Of a DNA stretch of 64,000 nt, positions 12,197 through 23,800 are shown piece after piece. The notes under the pieces were generated by a model. It made no database searches. It saw nothing but the letters and a program-made list of their open reading frames with translations, and was not told the origin of the DNA. Both the position numbers and the translations under genes were made by a program. Numbering within the stretch: the first letter of the stretch is position 1; each line of letters starts with the position of its first letter. The DNA lies in NCBI GenBank assembly GCA_023238725.1, contig CM041545.1, positions 16,707,501 through 16,771,500 of the forward strand. The letters are read 5' to 3'. Source of the DNA: Scortum barcoo (taxonomy: Eukaryota; Chordata; Actinopteri; Centrarchiformes; Terapontidae).

Positions 12197-13046
12197 AACA
12201 AAAACTGCAAAAATTATTCTGCAAGTCCAGCTATTTAAATAAAGCTATTTAACAGTAAAAGCTTGTTAAAGAAAATGGGTTGTGTTCACTTAAGAATTTA
12301 CAACAGCTGTTTCACCACTATTGTTTTAGTTATTAGTACTGATTTTTTATTTTAAGTATACAGTTTGTGTTACTAATTTATTACTTAAAAGGAATCCGCA
12401 TCACTTTTAACATTCTCAATCTTAAATACTTTAATTTTTGCACTGTGAGATTTTGTTGAATAAGCAAACACTGATTTATTTCAGATACGTAAAAGGACAG
12501 ACTATAAAACAGAACCATTTTTTTACAACAGTTTTTTCAGTTACATGTGTGCCATGTCAGTATATGGTTATAAACAGATGGGAGGCCTAGCAGCAAGGTT
12601 AGGTTAGCCTGGGGCTTCTGTTAGAGGTCACCACCTTCTCTCTCTGCCCAGGAAAGTCTATTCACCTCCAGCTGCGTCTTGACAACACTTATTTGCTGAT
12701 TTACATATAATTATACTGTACCATAATACTATATTTATTCCGCACATATGATAAATAATTGAGTAATACATTTGGAAGGCAATGTTGATAATACAGCTGC
12801 TTAATGCATATATAAAACATTATGCATAGACTCCATTGAACTGTTTATATTTATGTATAACACCTTTAATATCAGTTTATTACATGTAAGATGGCTAATT
12901 GACCACAATGTAGTGAGGAAGAGACTGTTTTGATTTCGGTTTTGATACAGAGACTATAACAAGACACATTTCTCTGAAGTGGTAAAACAGAATAATAATT
13001 TTTTGTGTGTGAAAGAATTCATGTAGGCCTTTACGTTCAAAGATGT
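12197..13046. other. Spacer between two LINE insertions
   Basis: This is AT-rich non-coding DNA between the two insertions. Nothing recognisable is seen. Confidence 0.6.
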
Positions 13047-13059
13047 GTTAAGATTATTA

Positions 13060-13399
13060 TCTTCATCTTCTTCATCCGCTTGGTCCGGGACCGGGTCGCG
13101 GAGGCAGCAGTCTGAGCAGAGATGCCCAGACTTCCCTCACCCCAGACACTTCCTCCAGCTCTTCCGGGGGACCCCGAGGCGTTCCCAGGCCAGCCGAGAG
13201 ACATAGTTTCTCCAGCGTGTCCTGGGTCTTCCCCGAGGCCTCCTCCCGGTGGGACATGCCTGGAACACCTCCCTAGGGAGGCGTCCAGGGGGCATCCGAA
13301 ACAGATGCCCAAGCCACCTCAGCTGACTCCTCTCGATGCGAAGGAGCAGCGGCTCTACTCCGAGCTCCTCCCGGAGTGACCGAGCTTCTCACCCTATCT
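13060..13399 (-). pseudogene. C-terminal tail and 3' end of the RTE-like element
   Basis: Short minus-strand frames hold remnants of the RTE C-terminus, such as PPEELEEVSGVREVWASLLR, in several frames. The element ends in a GATGAAGAAGATGAAGATAA-type simple run beside the target duplication. Confidence 0.7.
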
Positions 13400-14386
13400 C
13401 TAAGGGAGCGCCCAGCCACCCTGCGGAGGAAACTCATTTCGGCCGCTTGTATCCAGCGATCTTGTCCTTTCGGTCATTACCCAAAGTTCATGACCATAGG
13501 TGAGGGTGGGAACGTAGATTGACCATGGTAAATCGAGAGCTTCGCCTTTCGACTCAGCTCCTTCTTCACCACGACGGTCCGGTACACCGACCGCATAACT
13601 GCGGACGCTGCACCAATCAATCCTTCGCCTGTCAATCTCACGCTCGATCTTTCCCTCACTCGTGAACAAGACCCCGAGATACTTGAACTCCTCCACTTGA
13701 GGCAGGACCTCTCCACCCACCTGGAGAGGGCATGCCACCCTTTTCCGGTCGAGAACCATGGCCTCGGATTTGGAGGTGCTGATTCTCATCCCAGCCGCTT
13801 CACACTCGGCTGCAAACCGCTCCAGTACATGCTGAAGGTCCTGGCCTGATGAAGCCATCAGGACAACATCATCCGCAAAAAGCAGAGATGAAATCCTGTG
13901 GTTCCCAAACCGGACTCCCTCCGGCCCCTGGCTACGCCTAGAAATCCTGTCCATAAAGATTATGAACAGGACCGGTGACAAAGGGCAACCCTGCCGGAGT
14001 CCAACATGCACTGGGAACAGGTCTGACTTACTGCCGGCAATGCGAACCAAGCTCCTGCTCCGGTCGTACAGAGACCGAACAGCCCTTAGCAAAGGCTCCC
14101 GGACCCCATACTCGCGGAGCACCCCCCACAGAATACCACGAGGGACACGGTCGAATGCCTTCTCCAGATCCACAAAGCACATGTGGACTGGTTGGGCAAA
14201 CTCCCATAAACCCTCAAGCACCCTGTGGAGGGTATAGAGCTGGTCCAGTGTTCCACGACCAGGACGAAAACCGCATTGTTCCTCCTGAATCCGAGGGTCG
14301 ACTATCGGCCGAATTCTCCTCTCCAGTACCCTGGCGTAGACCTTCCCGGGGAGGCTGAGAAGTGTGATCCCCTGTAGTTGGAACAC
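13400..14386 (-). pseudogene. Retrotransposon reverse transcriptase domain, frameshifted
   Basis: The reading frame has LLSLPGKVYARVLERRI, GFRPGRGTLDQL, FVDLEKAFDRVPR (motif A, catalytic Asp), LRQGCPLSPVLF, LLFADDVVLMA (catalytic Asp pair) and FKYLGVLFTSEGK. After EIDRR the main frame becomes nonsense for about 30 codons. A second frame (13477-13716) carries the expected IGAASAVMRSVYRTVVVKKE there. The original frame then resumes with SIYVPTLTYGHELWVMTER. This indicates two compensating indels. The catalytic residues themselves are intact. Confidence 0.88.
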
Positions 14387-14579
14387 ACTCTCCGGTCCCC
14401 CTTTTTAAAAAGAGGGACCACCACCCCAGTTTGCCACACCAGAGGCACTGTCCCCAACCTCCATGCAATGTTGCAGAAGGCGTGTCAGCCAAGACAGCCC
14501 CACAACATCCAGAGATTTGAGGTACTCAGGGCGGATCTCATCCACCCCCGGCGCCTTGCCACTGCGAGGAGCTTACGAA

Positions 14580-15114
14580 CTACCTCAGTGACTTCGGCTT
14601 GGGTGATGGACGAGTCCACCTCAGAGAATCCCCAGCCTCCGCTTCCTCATTGGAAGGCAAGTCGGTGGGATTGAGGAGATCCTCGAAGTATTTCTTCCAC
14701 CGTCCGACAATGTCCCCAGTCGAGGTCAACAGCTCCCCACCTGCACTGTAAACAGTGTTGGCAGAGTACTGCTTCCCCCTTCTGAGGCGCCGGACGGTTT
14801 GCCAGAATCTCTTCGAGGCCGACCGATAGTCCTCCTCCATGGCCTCACCGAACTCCTCCCAGACCCGAAGTTTTTGCCTCCAGGACCGTCCGGGCTGCGG
14901 CTTGCTTGGCCTGCCGGTACCTGTCAACTGCGTCAGGAGTCCCACAGGCCAACATGGTCCAATAGGACTCCTTCTTCAGCCTGACGGCATCCCTTACTTC
15001 CGGTGTCCACCACCGGGTTCGGGGTTGCCGCCACGACAGGCACCAGAGACCTTGCGTCCACAACTTCGAACCGCCGCGTCGACAATGGAGGCAGAGAACA
15101 TGGTCCACTCGGAC
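14580..15114 (-). pseudogene. Retrotransposon linker between endonuclease and RT
   Basis: Two frames carry the linker. One (14845-15108) has WWTPEVRDAVRLKKESYW and RYRQAKQAAARTVLEAK. The other (14580-14945) has WEEFGEAMEEDYRSASKRFW and WKKYFEDLLNPTD. Both are typical of the region before the RT in RTE-like ORFs. The change of frame within the linker is a second lesion. Confidence 0.8.
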
Positions 15115-16194
15115 TCAATGTCTCCCAGCCTCCCTCGGAATCTGTGAGAAGCTCTTCCGGAGGTGGGAGTTGAAGACCTCCCTGACAGAGGGCTCGGCCA
15201 GACGTTCCCAACAGACCCTCACAATACGTTTGGGTCTGCCAGGTCTGTCCAACTTCCTCCTCTGCCAGCGGATCCAACTCACCACCAGGTGGTGATCGGT
15301 TGACAACTCAGCCCCTCTCTTTACCCGAGTGTCCAAGACATACGGCCGGAGATCAGATGAAACGACAACAAAGTCGATCATCGACCTCCGGCCTAGGGTG
15401 TCCTGGTGCCACGTGCACTGATGGACACCCTTATGCTCGAACATGGTGTTCGTTATGGACAAACTGTGACTAGCACAGAAGTCCAATAACAGAACACCGC
15501 TCGGGTTCAGATCGGGGAGGCCGTTCCTCCCGATCACGCCCCTCCAGGTATCACTGTTGTTGCCCACGTGAGCGTTGAAGTCCCCCAGTAGAACAATGGA
15601 GTCCCCAGTCGGAGCACTATCAAGTACCCCTCCCAGGGACTCCAAGAAGGCCGGGTACTCTGTACTGCTGTTCGGCCCGTAGGCACAAACAACAGCAAGA
15701 GACCTATCCCCAACCCGAAGGCGCAGGGAAGCGACCCTCTCGTTCACCGGAGTGAACTCCAACACATGGCGGCTGAGCTGGGGAGCTATAAGCAAGCCCA
15801 CACCAGCTCGCCGCCGCTCACCCTGGGCAACTCCAGAGTAGTGGAGGGTCCAGCCCCTCTCAAGGAGCTGGGTTCCAGAGCCCAAGCTATGCGTGGAGGT
15901 GAGCCCGACTATCTCTAGCCGGTACCTCTCAACCTCCCGCACGAGCTCAGGCTCCTTCCCCCCCAGCGAGGTGACATTCCATGTCCCTATTGCCAGAGTT
16001 TTGGTCCAGGGATTGGGTCGTCCGAGGCCCCCTGCCACGACTGCTACCCAAACCACATTGCACCGGCCCCTCATGGACCTTCCTGCGGGTGGTGAGCCTA
16101 CTGGAAGGCGGGCCCACGTCGCCATTTCGGGCTGAGCCCGGCCGGGTCCCGTGGGCAAAGACCCGGCCACCAGGCGCTCGCCTGCGAGCCCCAA
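15115..16194 (-). pseudogene. Retrotransposon APE-like endonuclease domain
   Basis: The frame includes [11 protein letters not shown] (the motif with the metal-site Asn), [31 protein letters not shown] (catalytic Asp/Asn), [12 protein letters not shown] and [12 protein letters not shown] (catalytic His). These are the conserved blocks, in order, of APE/EEP endonucleases in non-LTR retrotransposons, which nick target DNA to prime reverse transcription. The frame runs on with no internal stop, but after it the coding sequence moves into other frames (15108, 14945). A frameshift therefore separates it from the RT. One substitution is visible: the usual acidic 'SETR/TETH' site reads LTSTHS. Confidence 0.88.
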
Positions 16195-16443
16195 CCCCAG
16201 GCCTGGCTCCAGGGTGGGGCCCCGGTAACGCCAATCCGGGCGACGTAACGGTCCTTGATGTTCTTCTGTTCATGATGGGCTTGTGAACCGCTCTTAGTCT
16301 GGCCCGTCACCTAGGACCTGTTTGCCATGGGAGACCCTACCAGGGGCGTAATGCCCCCGACAACATAGCTCCTAGGATCATTCGGGCACACAAACCCCTC
16401 CACCACAGTAAGGTGGCGGTTCAAGGAGGGGTTAAGATTATTA

Positions 16444-17441
16444 GTAAGTGTATATTGCTGTCTATAAGAAATTCTGATTATTTGGAAGCCGTCAGATGAT
16501 TTTGTACAAAAATTTGTTGAGAACAAAATGATTAAACTAAAAGTTTATTTCCCACAACAAATACACACAATCAACCATTCTATTTTAAATTTTACAGTAG
16601 CACCAATGGCAACAAATTCAAAATATTCAAAGAAGTCAAATGTGCAAAGTTTTACTGATTGCTGCTGTGCCAATACTGTTCCTGAGAACATGCAACATTA
16701 TTCAGTTAGAGAAAAGTATAATTATAGATCATAGTTATGACTTGTTAAATCATAGTAATGCATAATTACTAAATGCCTAAACTCATGATACCACACGTCA
16801 GCAACTTACAAAACATGAAAAACGCGTATGACATCCACAGTGACTCATAAATGCATTAAAGATCTTGCAGAAAGAAATCACAGTTTTTTTCATTGCTCAC
16901 TTAAATGAGCAAGGCTGTCAGCTAGCCTTGGTTGTAAAGTAAACAGTTGTATGGAATCAGCATCAGCAATTAACAAGAAACATAAAAAAAATATGACAAT
17001 CTTTGGTCTCTTACAACAAGTTGATAATCTATCTGTTTGGTCTTTGATGAATTGTAGTTGGTATACAGTTGATTCTTGGCTTCTTTTTTTTTTTTTTTAA
17101 AAATGCTTTATAGTTTTTCAACATTTTTCAACTCAGACAGACTGACAGACTGTCAGACAGACTGTTTCATTTTGGCAGTGTTGATAATATTGAAGACTCG
17201 CCTTTAACAAAATGTTTATGTATATTTATGTGTGTGTGTTAGGATTGTTAGCTAAAACAGTCATGTATATGATTGCAAAAAAAGGCTTTTAAGCAAATGT
17301 ATGTAGTTGCACTGCATGGTGAAACAGTCGAAACAGAAGTTTTAGCAGATTTTAAAAAGTGTATCCCCACACTGTTGAACAAACAAACACATTCAACATT
17401 TAACTTCCAGGTGGTGGAGAGAAAAGTGGTTGCACAGGCTC
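16444..17441 (-). other. opn4x: opn4 3' flank and probable 3' UTR
   Basis: This lies directly downstream of the melanopsin stop codon on the minus strand. It holds T-rich runs and a GACA-rich imperfect repeat near 17136-17163. I see no coding sequence. The probable polyadenylation signal at 16544-16549 would give a 3' UTR of about 0.9 kb, ending just short of the RTE-like insertion. Confidence 0.5.
16544..16549 (-). terminator. opn4x: Candidate opn4 polyadenylation signal (AATAAA)
   Basis: This is the first canonical AATAAA I found on the minus strand downstream of the opn4 stop codon. It is inferred from sequence only. Confidence 0.35.
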
Positions 17442-17825
17442 TTAAAGTTGAACAGAACCGTCCAGAGGCTGTAAATTGAGCAGCAGCTTTCTCTGTCTGC
17501 TCTGTGTGCTTCGTGCTTCGTCACAATGTGCCAGAAGGCCTTTCTTTGACTTCGGTGTGATGATGGCTTCGGGGTGCACACATACGATATTGTCCAGAGA
17601 GCCTGGGTGGATGAGGACCTCCTGCATCTTCCTCTGTACTTGCTGTGTCTCTTTCTGTTTATGTTCGCCCTCTCTCTCTTGCTCACCTTCCCGTCTCTTC
17701 TCGTCATTCCATCTCTCAGGACTCTCCTCCCTTCTCCTCCCCCAGGACGAGGCCATTTCTGTGTTGAAAGACGATAGGTTGTGGCCGCATCTATTCAGTG
17801 AGCCTTGCTCTGGGATGAACAGAAT
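17442..17825 (-). CDS. opn4x: opn4 last coding exon (charged C-terminal tail)
   Basis: An open frame of about 128 codons ends LLLNLQPLDGSVQL and a TAA at 17442-17444. It is highly charged (REESPERWNDEKRREGEQE). Two acceptors keep phase 0, after TTCAAG (exon base 17825) or after CCAGAG (17807), so the exact start is uncertain by six codons. The fit of phase and the open frame support it. The sequence itself is poorly conserved. Confidence 0.7.
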   Translation of the reverse strand: MLFIPEQGSLNRCGHNLSSFNTEMASSWGRRREESPERWNDEKRREGEQEREGEHKQKETQQVQRKMQEVLIHPGSLDNIVCVHPEAIITPKSKKGLLAHCDEARSTQSRQRKLLLNLQPLDGSVQL

Positions 17826-20800
17826 CTTGAACAGAATCAAAATAAAATACAAAAATAATGAAATTGAAAATGGCCTTTTTATGAAGACATGCTTGTAATG
17901 ACATACCTTTTTAAGAGATTATTTGAATCTCTTATAATAAAAATCTATATAACAAGCACCTACCTTACCTGTTCCTGGCTTTGGCTCCCCTTTCCCTTGG
18001 TGTTTTTAGCCAATGAATTGTACTCTTTGTCCTTCAGAGTTCCAAGGGAATAGCTGGACCTCAGACAGTGGCCAATAGGGTCCAGCTCCACATCGCTCCA
18101 CAGTTGCTATAAGGGATATGCGCATTAAGGTGAGCATTTAATAATGTGACTATGGATGAGAACATATATTTTTTTATTTAATTTAGGTACTTCTATTATT
18201 TAACAACATAATTAGTGAGTCAAGACCTTTTAGTTCAACTTGTTATTAAAAACGATTCAGATTTCTCATTATCTTAGTAATCTTACTATTTATTGTTTCC
18301 ACGGTGTCGACACGTAGCTGACCCAGCAGGAAACATCCATTCAGGGTAAGTGTAATGTTTTGAAACTCTGATATTCTGCTATGTCAAGTGTAGAGCTGCA
18401 GCTTCTATGAAGGCTTTTTGATTTTGTTTTTTTATCCAAGGCCTCTCTTGGGCAACAAGAATGGCAACATCTTTTTATATAGTTCCCATGAGACCATTTT
18501 GGAAATCTACTTTGCATTACACACAATTACTAGTTAACTTTTACTGATCAAAAGGTAACTGTCAGTGTAACAAAATGGTTCAAGACTAACTTAAACCTAC
18601 TGCAAAAGCCAAACTCACTGTGTCTGTTGTAGACATGGAGGACACTCTCTGAAACCTGGTTTTGGAGACTGATGATTGTCTGCTCAGCATTGAGTCCCTG
18701 AAGGAGGACTCGCTGTGTGACACTGATATACAGTCCCTTCTCGGTGCGTGGGCTAGAAAGTGTAGACAGGGAACCTTCTCTGCAAGGGTGTCCCTGTTGA
18801 AAAATAACACTCTCTTAGCAAAACCACTTTATTTTTTCCAGCTTGGATTACTTATTAGTTGGACGACCACACTCGCCTGTATTTAGAGTGAATGATGGCG
18901 TAGATAAAAGGGTTGTAGATGGCCGATGCCTTGGCTATAACAGCAGGGACGGCTTTGGAATAAGGATTGAGGATACTTCCATATCTAAAAGGTGTAAAAG
19001 GGTTGTAAAGAGTAGAACTGTACATCACGATGCTGGCACCATATCATTGACCTTATTGCATAGCTTGTCATCCTGCCATATACTGTATCATGATAGCAAG
19101 AGGTGGAATATGGTTCATGGTTAATGGCTGGGATGAATTACATTGTGCAAGCAAGCATCCTTTATGTTTTATGCCAGGGCCAGAAGTGCCCTTCTCATAT
19201 TGTATATTTACCCAGCCCAGGCGATGAGGGTGACACATGCATAGGGTGACCAGGAAAGCACAAAGACTATGATGACCACAAAGGCAATCTTGGCCAGCTT
19301 CCATTCAGTCTTGATGGACTGCTGCTGGATCAGGGTTGTCTTCCTCACCTGAGACCCCAACTTCTCCACATCTCTGTTAGGACAGAGAGAAGGAATAAAT
19401 GAAATTTGTATCCAGTTTGTATGCAAGTCTATACAGAGGCTAACTGAACTGAGATAAACAAAATCAAGTGGAAAAATTCAATGTAGGGTTTTCTGAGAGA
19501 CGGTTTTTATCATGTAACACCTGACTGTAGGATTGAATTTATATTATATATTTTAGTTGTACATCTATCACTCTGTCATTCACTGATGGTAATTGTAGGT
19601 GGAAGTGTGTGTGTCACTTGAGTGTAATGGTATTGGGTAAATAATATCACCTTTGCACCTGCTTGTTGTCAGAAAGGGGATGGATGAGTGCTTATTTTGT
19701 TTTGACTGTTATTTTCTGTCCACTTGTGCTACAGTATTCCGTCATTCAAAGCATCCTGTCAGATAGAAGTGTTTCTTTTTGTTTCTTTTTTTTTGTCTCT
19801 ACAGTGAAAACGTAGGAAACAATTACAGATTGTGGTCTTTGTTTGGACGTAGCATGTCAGACAGACCCCCATACATTAGCCCTCTTGGCCTCTACTTGTT
19901 AATAGTCACCACAACAGGACTGTCAGATGCAATATATGCAATGAATAATGTGCTTGTATTGCAGTTTTACTACCATTTCAAACCTCTCCTGAAGCACATT
20001 CCAGTAGATGTGAAGATGAGACAATATAGTCTGCACTTTGGTGGTGTGATGCAGTTTTGAACAAACTGGACTTGCTTTAGTTTAGTATGTAAAAGTGCTG
20101 CATATTCACCTATGATAATTCATTCACCTGCTTGCATGACGGATTGCCAGGAACATGCACAGATAACAGTAGGATATAATGCCCAGAGGGATGAAGAATA
20201 CAAAGCAGCATAACATCAAAGTGTAACTTTTATTGGCAGGAGTAGATGTCACGTAGTCCCATGTGCATGAGGTCATCAGGCCCTCTGGTATGTAGGAACC
20301 TTTAGAGAACAAATGACAGTGGTGAATAAAAAGGAAGTGCAAGAACGAAAAGAGGATACCTGAATAAAAAGAGTCAGGAAGTAAAACAATAGGTTACTTA
20401 CTCCACCCCAAAAGTGGTGCAAGGCTCCAGGCTAGTGAGTACAACCAGACCAAGGCAATAATGAAGCAAGTGCGTCTCTTTGAGGTCCACTGAATGGCCT
20501 GCAGAGGCTTGGTAATGACGATATAGCGGTCTACAGAAATGGCCAGAAGATTTATCATGGAAGCGATTCCAAATAAAGCTCCACAGAAGGCGTACATTTT
20601 ACAGCCTGTGGAAAGCAAAAGAAGAGAACATTTCTTTAGTAGAGGTTTCTTTGGTTGGACGATGGTGAATAACATGAGACAAGTAAAATGATTGATTATG
20701 GTTCCAAATTGTTTTCACACTATTCACGTAGCCAAGGATGTAGGTTTGGTTTCAAAAGTCAGTTTAATTAGGGTTAGGGGCAGTATTATTAAGTATTAGT

Positions 20801-23800
20801 AAGAATTTATCATGACTAAACTTATTAATAGCAGCCACACAGCAACATAATACAACACTGAAAACTCTATAATGCATGGGAAAAACACTGCCCATAAAGA
20901 TGAATAAGTATTATATTTCATGCATTGCTCCATACATAAACCACATAGATAGGTACATGAAAAAGGCAGCTTTTGAGTGCATAAGGTGTAATTAAATGTA
21001 AAAAAGAAATACCTGTTTCACCAAAAATCCACCCCTTGTAAAGGGAGTTAACAAAGAAGATGGGTGACTGCGTAATTGCCATGAGGAAGTCGCTGACTGC
21101 CAGGTTCATGATAAAAAAGTTGGGAGGAGTCCGCAGCTTTTTGTTACTGAAACACATGGTGATTAAAAAGTCTCAGATTATTATGCAAAATATTTTCCCA
21201 CAATCTATTAGCATAAGCAACAGAGATAGTTGAAGATACAGCACAAACACTCAATGCTAACTATGTTTAATGTATTCATCAATTGTGTAGACTTGTTTCT
21301 ATAAATTGTGACAATACATGTACAAGTCTATAAATAGTTTTTTTGTTTTGATTCTTTTGGGAAGTTCTACTGGTTGTACCTTTTTTATAATATATATTTT
21401 ACATTTCTGGCTGTGAATTAAAAGCCAGGAGGAGGTTTCATTACAATGAGAGACTTATTCTTTTGAAAGGTTGTTCTTTAAATAACATTTTTAAATTACC
21501 CCAGGGTGATGACATATAGAGGCAGAGGGATTCATACTCAGGCCTACGCAATATCCATCCAATAACTCTCAAATCCACATCCCCATGAACCTAAGTCCAC
21601 CTCCCTCACCTTAACAGACAGGGGATTGGAAATCAATAACATTGACACATCCAAACACTTCGATTGATCAGAGGTGCAAGATTGCAACTCCTAGCAGGGG
21701 AATCACAAGATCACAAGTAATCGCACTAATACATAAAGTGGGGAACCACAAGCACATTTTCAATACCATTGGATTCTCTAATGGACTCCCTTGTAGACTC
21801 ATTGTGGAAAGTGAAGCCTGTCTCCCTCTGTACAGGGGACAGTTAATTACAGTGATTTTCTTGCTGCGCTAACAGCTTTGATGAAGACGTGACCATTGAG
21901 TGGACAACTCATCACAAGAGGTCAGAAATCCAGTTATAAATGACCTTTAAATTCAGACGCAGGAGGACAACAGGGAAACACCATCACCCAGAGGATATCC
22001 CAAAAAACTTCAAACAGTGTTTACACTATAGTCAGTTATCGATTTTCAAGCTGCTGTCCTTTTTGAGAGCGTTCAGGCAAAGGCAGCACAGTGATTTCTG
22101 TTGTCTTTGTCATCTGTCACAGTTGTCATCTGTGTCTTTCCCACAGATAAACACTAAACCCAGCACTAAGAAACTTCACAGCACAGTTAGGAAGAAAGTT
22201 TAACTGACTTAAAACATGACATTTGTGTGCCTTTTTTTTTTTTAGCTTTGTCCCTCATAGAAACTCCTTGTCATTTCGCTCAAATCTCCCTAAAATCAGT
22301 GCAGCATGCAGCTGAAACGGACTGACATAAAATCCATTCCTCTTGTGAAATAGGTTTTCATCAGTAAACCCTACTGGCAGTCTTTAGGCAAACAAAATAT
22401 GCTGCTATTCACACATTCTTACTTGAGATAATCCTACGATACACATTTGCATGTACGTGCAAAGTTGTATCAACAACAAACTAGCGGTCCATGTGGAGCG
22501 CAGCAGATGTTGACATGGCTTTTTCTGTGGGCATAGATGGTCATGTTGTAATGCATGGTAATGCTGTGTGCTTGATAACCCTCCAGCCTCTACCTCTAGC
22601 ATATCATAGCTCGTTGCACACATATACCTCAGATTGCCTTTGGGCAGCAGTCTGTAACAGCCAAAGCTTTTGTTAAGCTGACACAGGAACTCAGAAACAG
22701 TGTCAGGCTTTGTGGAGGGCCACCGATGTGTGGTGATTTTCTGTATGCTGGTTTCTTTTGGTGCCTTCTCACCTACATTTAGTTCCCCTTTTGTAAATAC
22801 AGGCATTACTAAATCAAGTATTTGTAGCAGCCTTTGATGCCTTTTATCTGTGAGGTGTCAGTGTAATCTGTGTCAGTGAGCACACTTTATTTATTCCATT
22901 ATACGTAGGTACAAAAGGTATAAGGACATAGATGTAGTATTTGAGTATTTAGTCCATTGTTGAAAACAATGATATTATGTGCTCACTTGTTCTAGAGATT
23001 TAAATCGTAGACCAGTGTTTAAATAGTGTCATAACAAAATATTTACTTAAACAGTTACATCAGCTCCATTTATCATCGGCAGCCTCCAGGCTCCGCCTCC
23101 TACTTGTTTCGTCCACTGACTGTAAAGAGACCAAAAAGAGTACATTGCACTGACAAAGAAGTTGGAGTGTATTTGTGTGTCTACATGCGAGTGGCCGGGT
23201 GTGACTGGAGTAGAAATCGAGTGATGTGTCATTTGACATAGCTCCAGCATCACTGGAGGTTGACCCTTAATGCAGAAAACATGTCGGGCCCAGGATTTTA
23301 TCTAACACTTGCAGCCAGTGGAAAACCAGATACCCAGGAGTAGCTATAGCGTATTCTGCTTGTAGCAGACATACCGGTAAATATACCATATTGAAGTGAG
23401 AGTCACTTCAACTGTATTGTTTTCATATCCTTTTTAAGAGGAAAAAGTATGCAGAAACAAAATAAATTTTTAAAAAATCCTTGAGTAATGATAAAGTATT
23501 CAATTTAATGGATGAAATTACATAACCTCTCACTTCTCTTAACACGGGATATGTGTTTATATAATTTCTGTGTCAATTTATCATTCATTCATCATTTATC
23601 TAATTAAATCCACATTGTACATGCCTGAAATGTTTTTCTAAGATAATGAGACAGGGAACATATATTTTATAGGTTTCATCATGATACGAGTAACTGAAAG
23701 TCAAAATATTTTTAGAAATGACAGATTTATTTATAAGCAGATTTTTAAGCAAATTTTTCTTCTGTTCTTGTTGAGAATCATTCGTGGTGTTTAATAGTTG

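Larger units (their letters stand above)
13047..16443 (-). mobile_element. Nearly full-length RTE/Rex-like non-LTR retrotransposon with 13-bp TSD
   Basis: A GC-rich 3.4-kb insert sits in AT-rich DNA. The 13-base target duplication GTTAAGATTATTA lies at 13047-13059 and 16431-16443. On the minus strand the order is a 5' leader, an APE-type endonuclease (15115-16194), a linker, a reverse transcriptase (13400-14386) and a C-terminal tail. The 3' end is a short GAA/GAT-rich run rather than a long poly(A), which is usual for RTE-type elements. Total length also suits RTE. Several frameshifts show it is inactive. The exact family (RTE, RTE-X, Rex) would need a repeat library. Confidence 0.9.

Noticed and set aside
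13122..14984. Plus-strand open frames across the RTE-like element
   Set aside because: They are antisense shadows of the GC-rich retrotransposon genes, whose motifs read on the minus strand.
18341..18526. Minus-strand frame between opn4 exons 7 and 8
   Set aside because: Exon 7 joins exon 8 directly in phase 0 with good splice sites, and this frame has no matching acceptor or donor.
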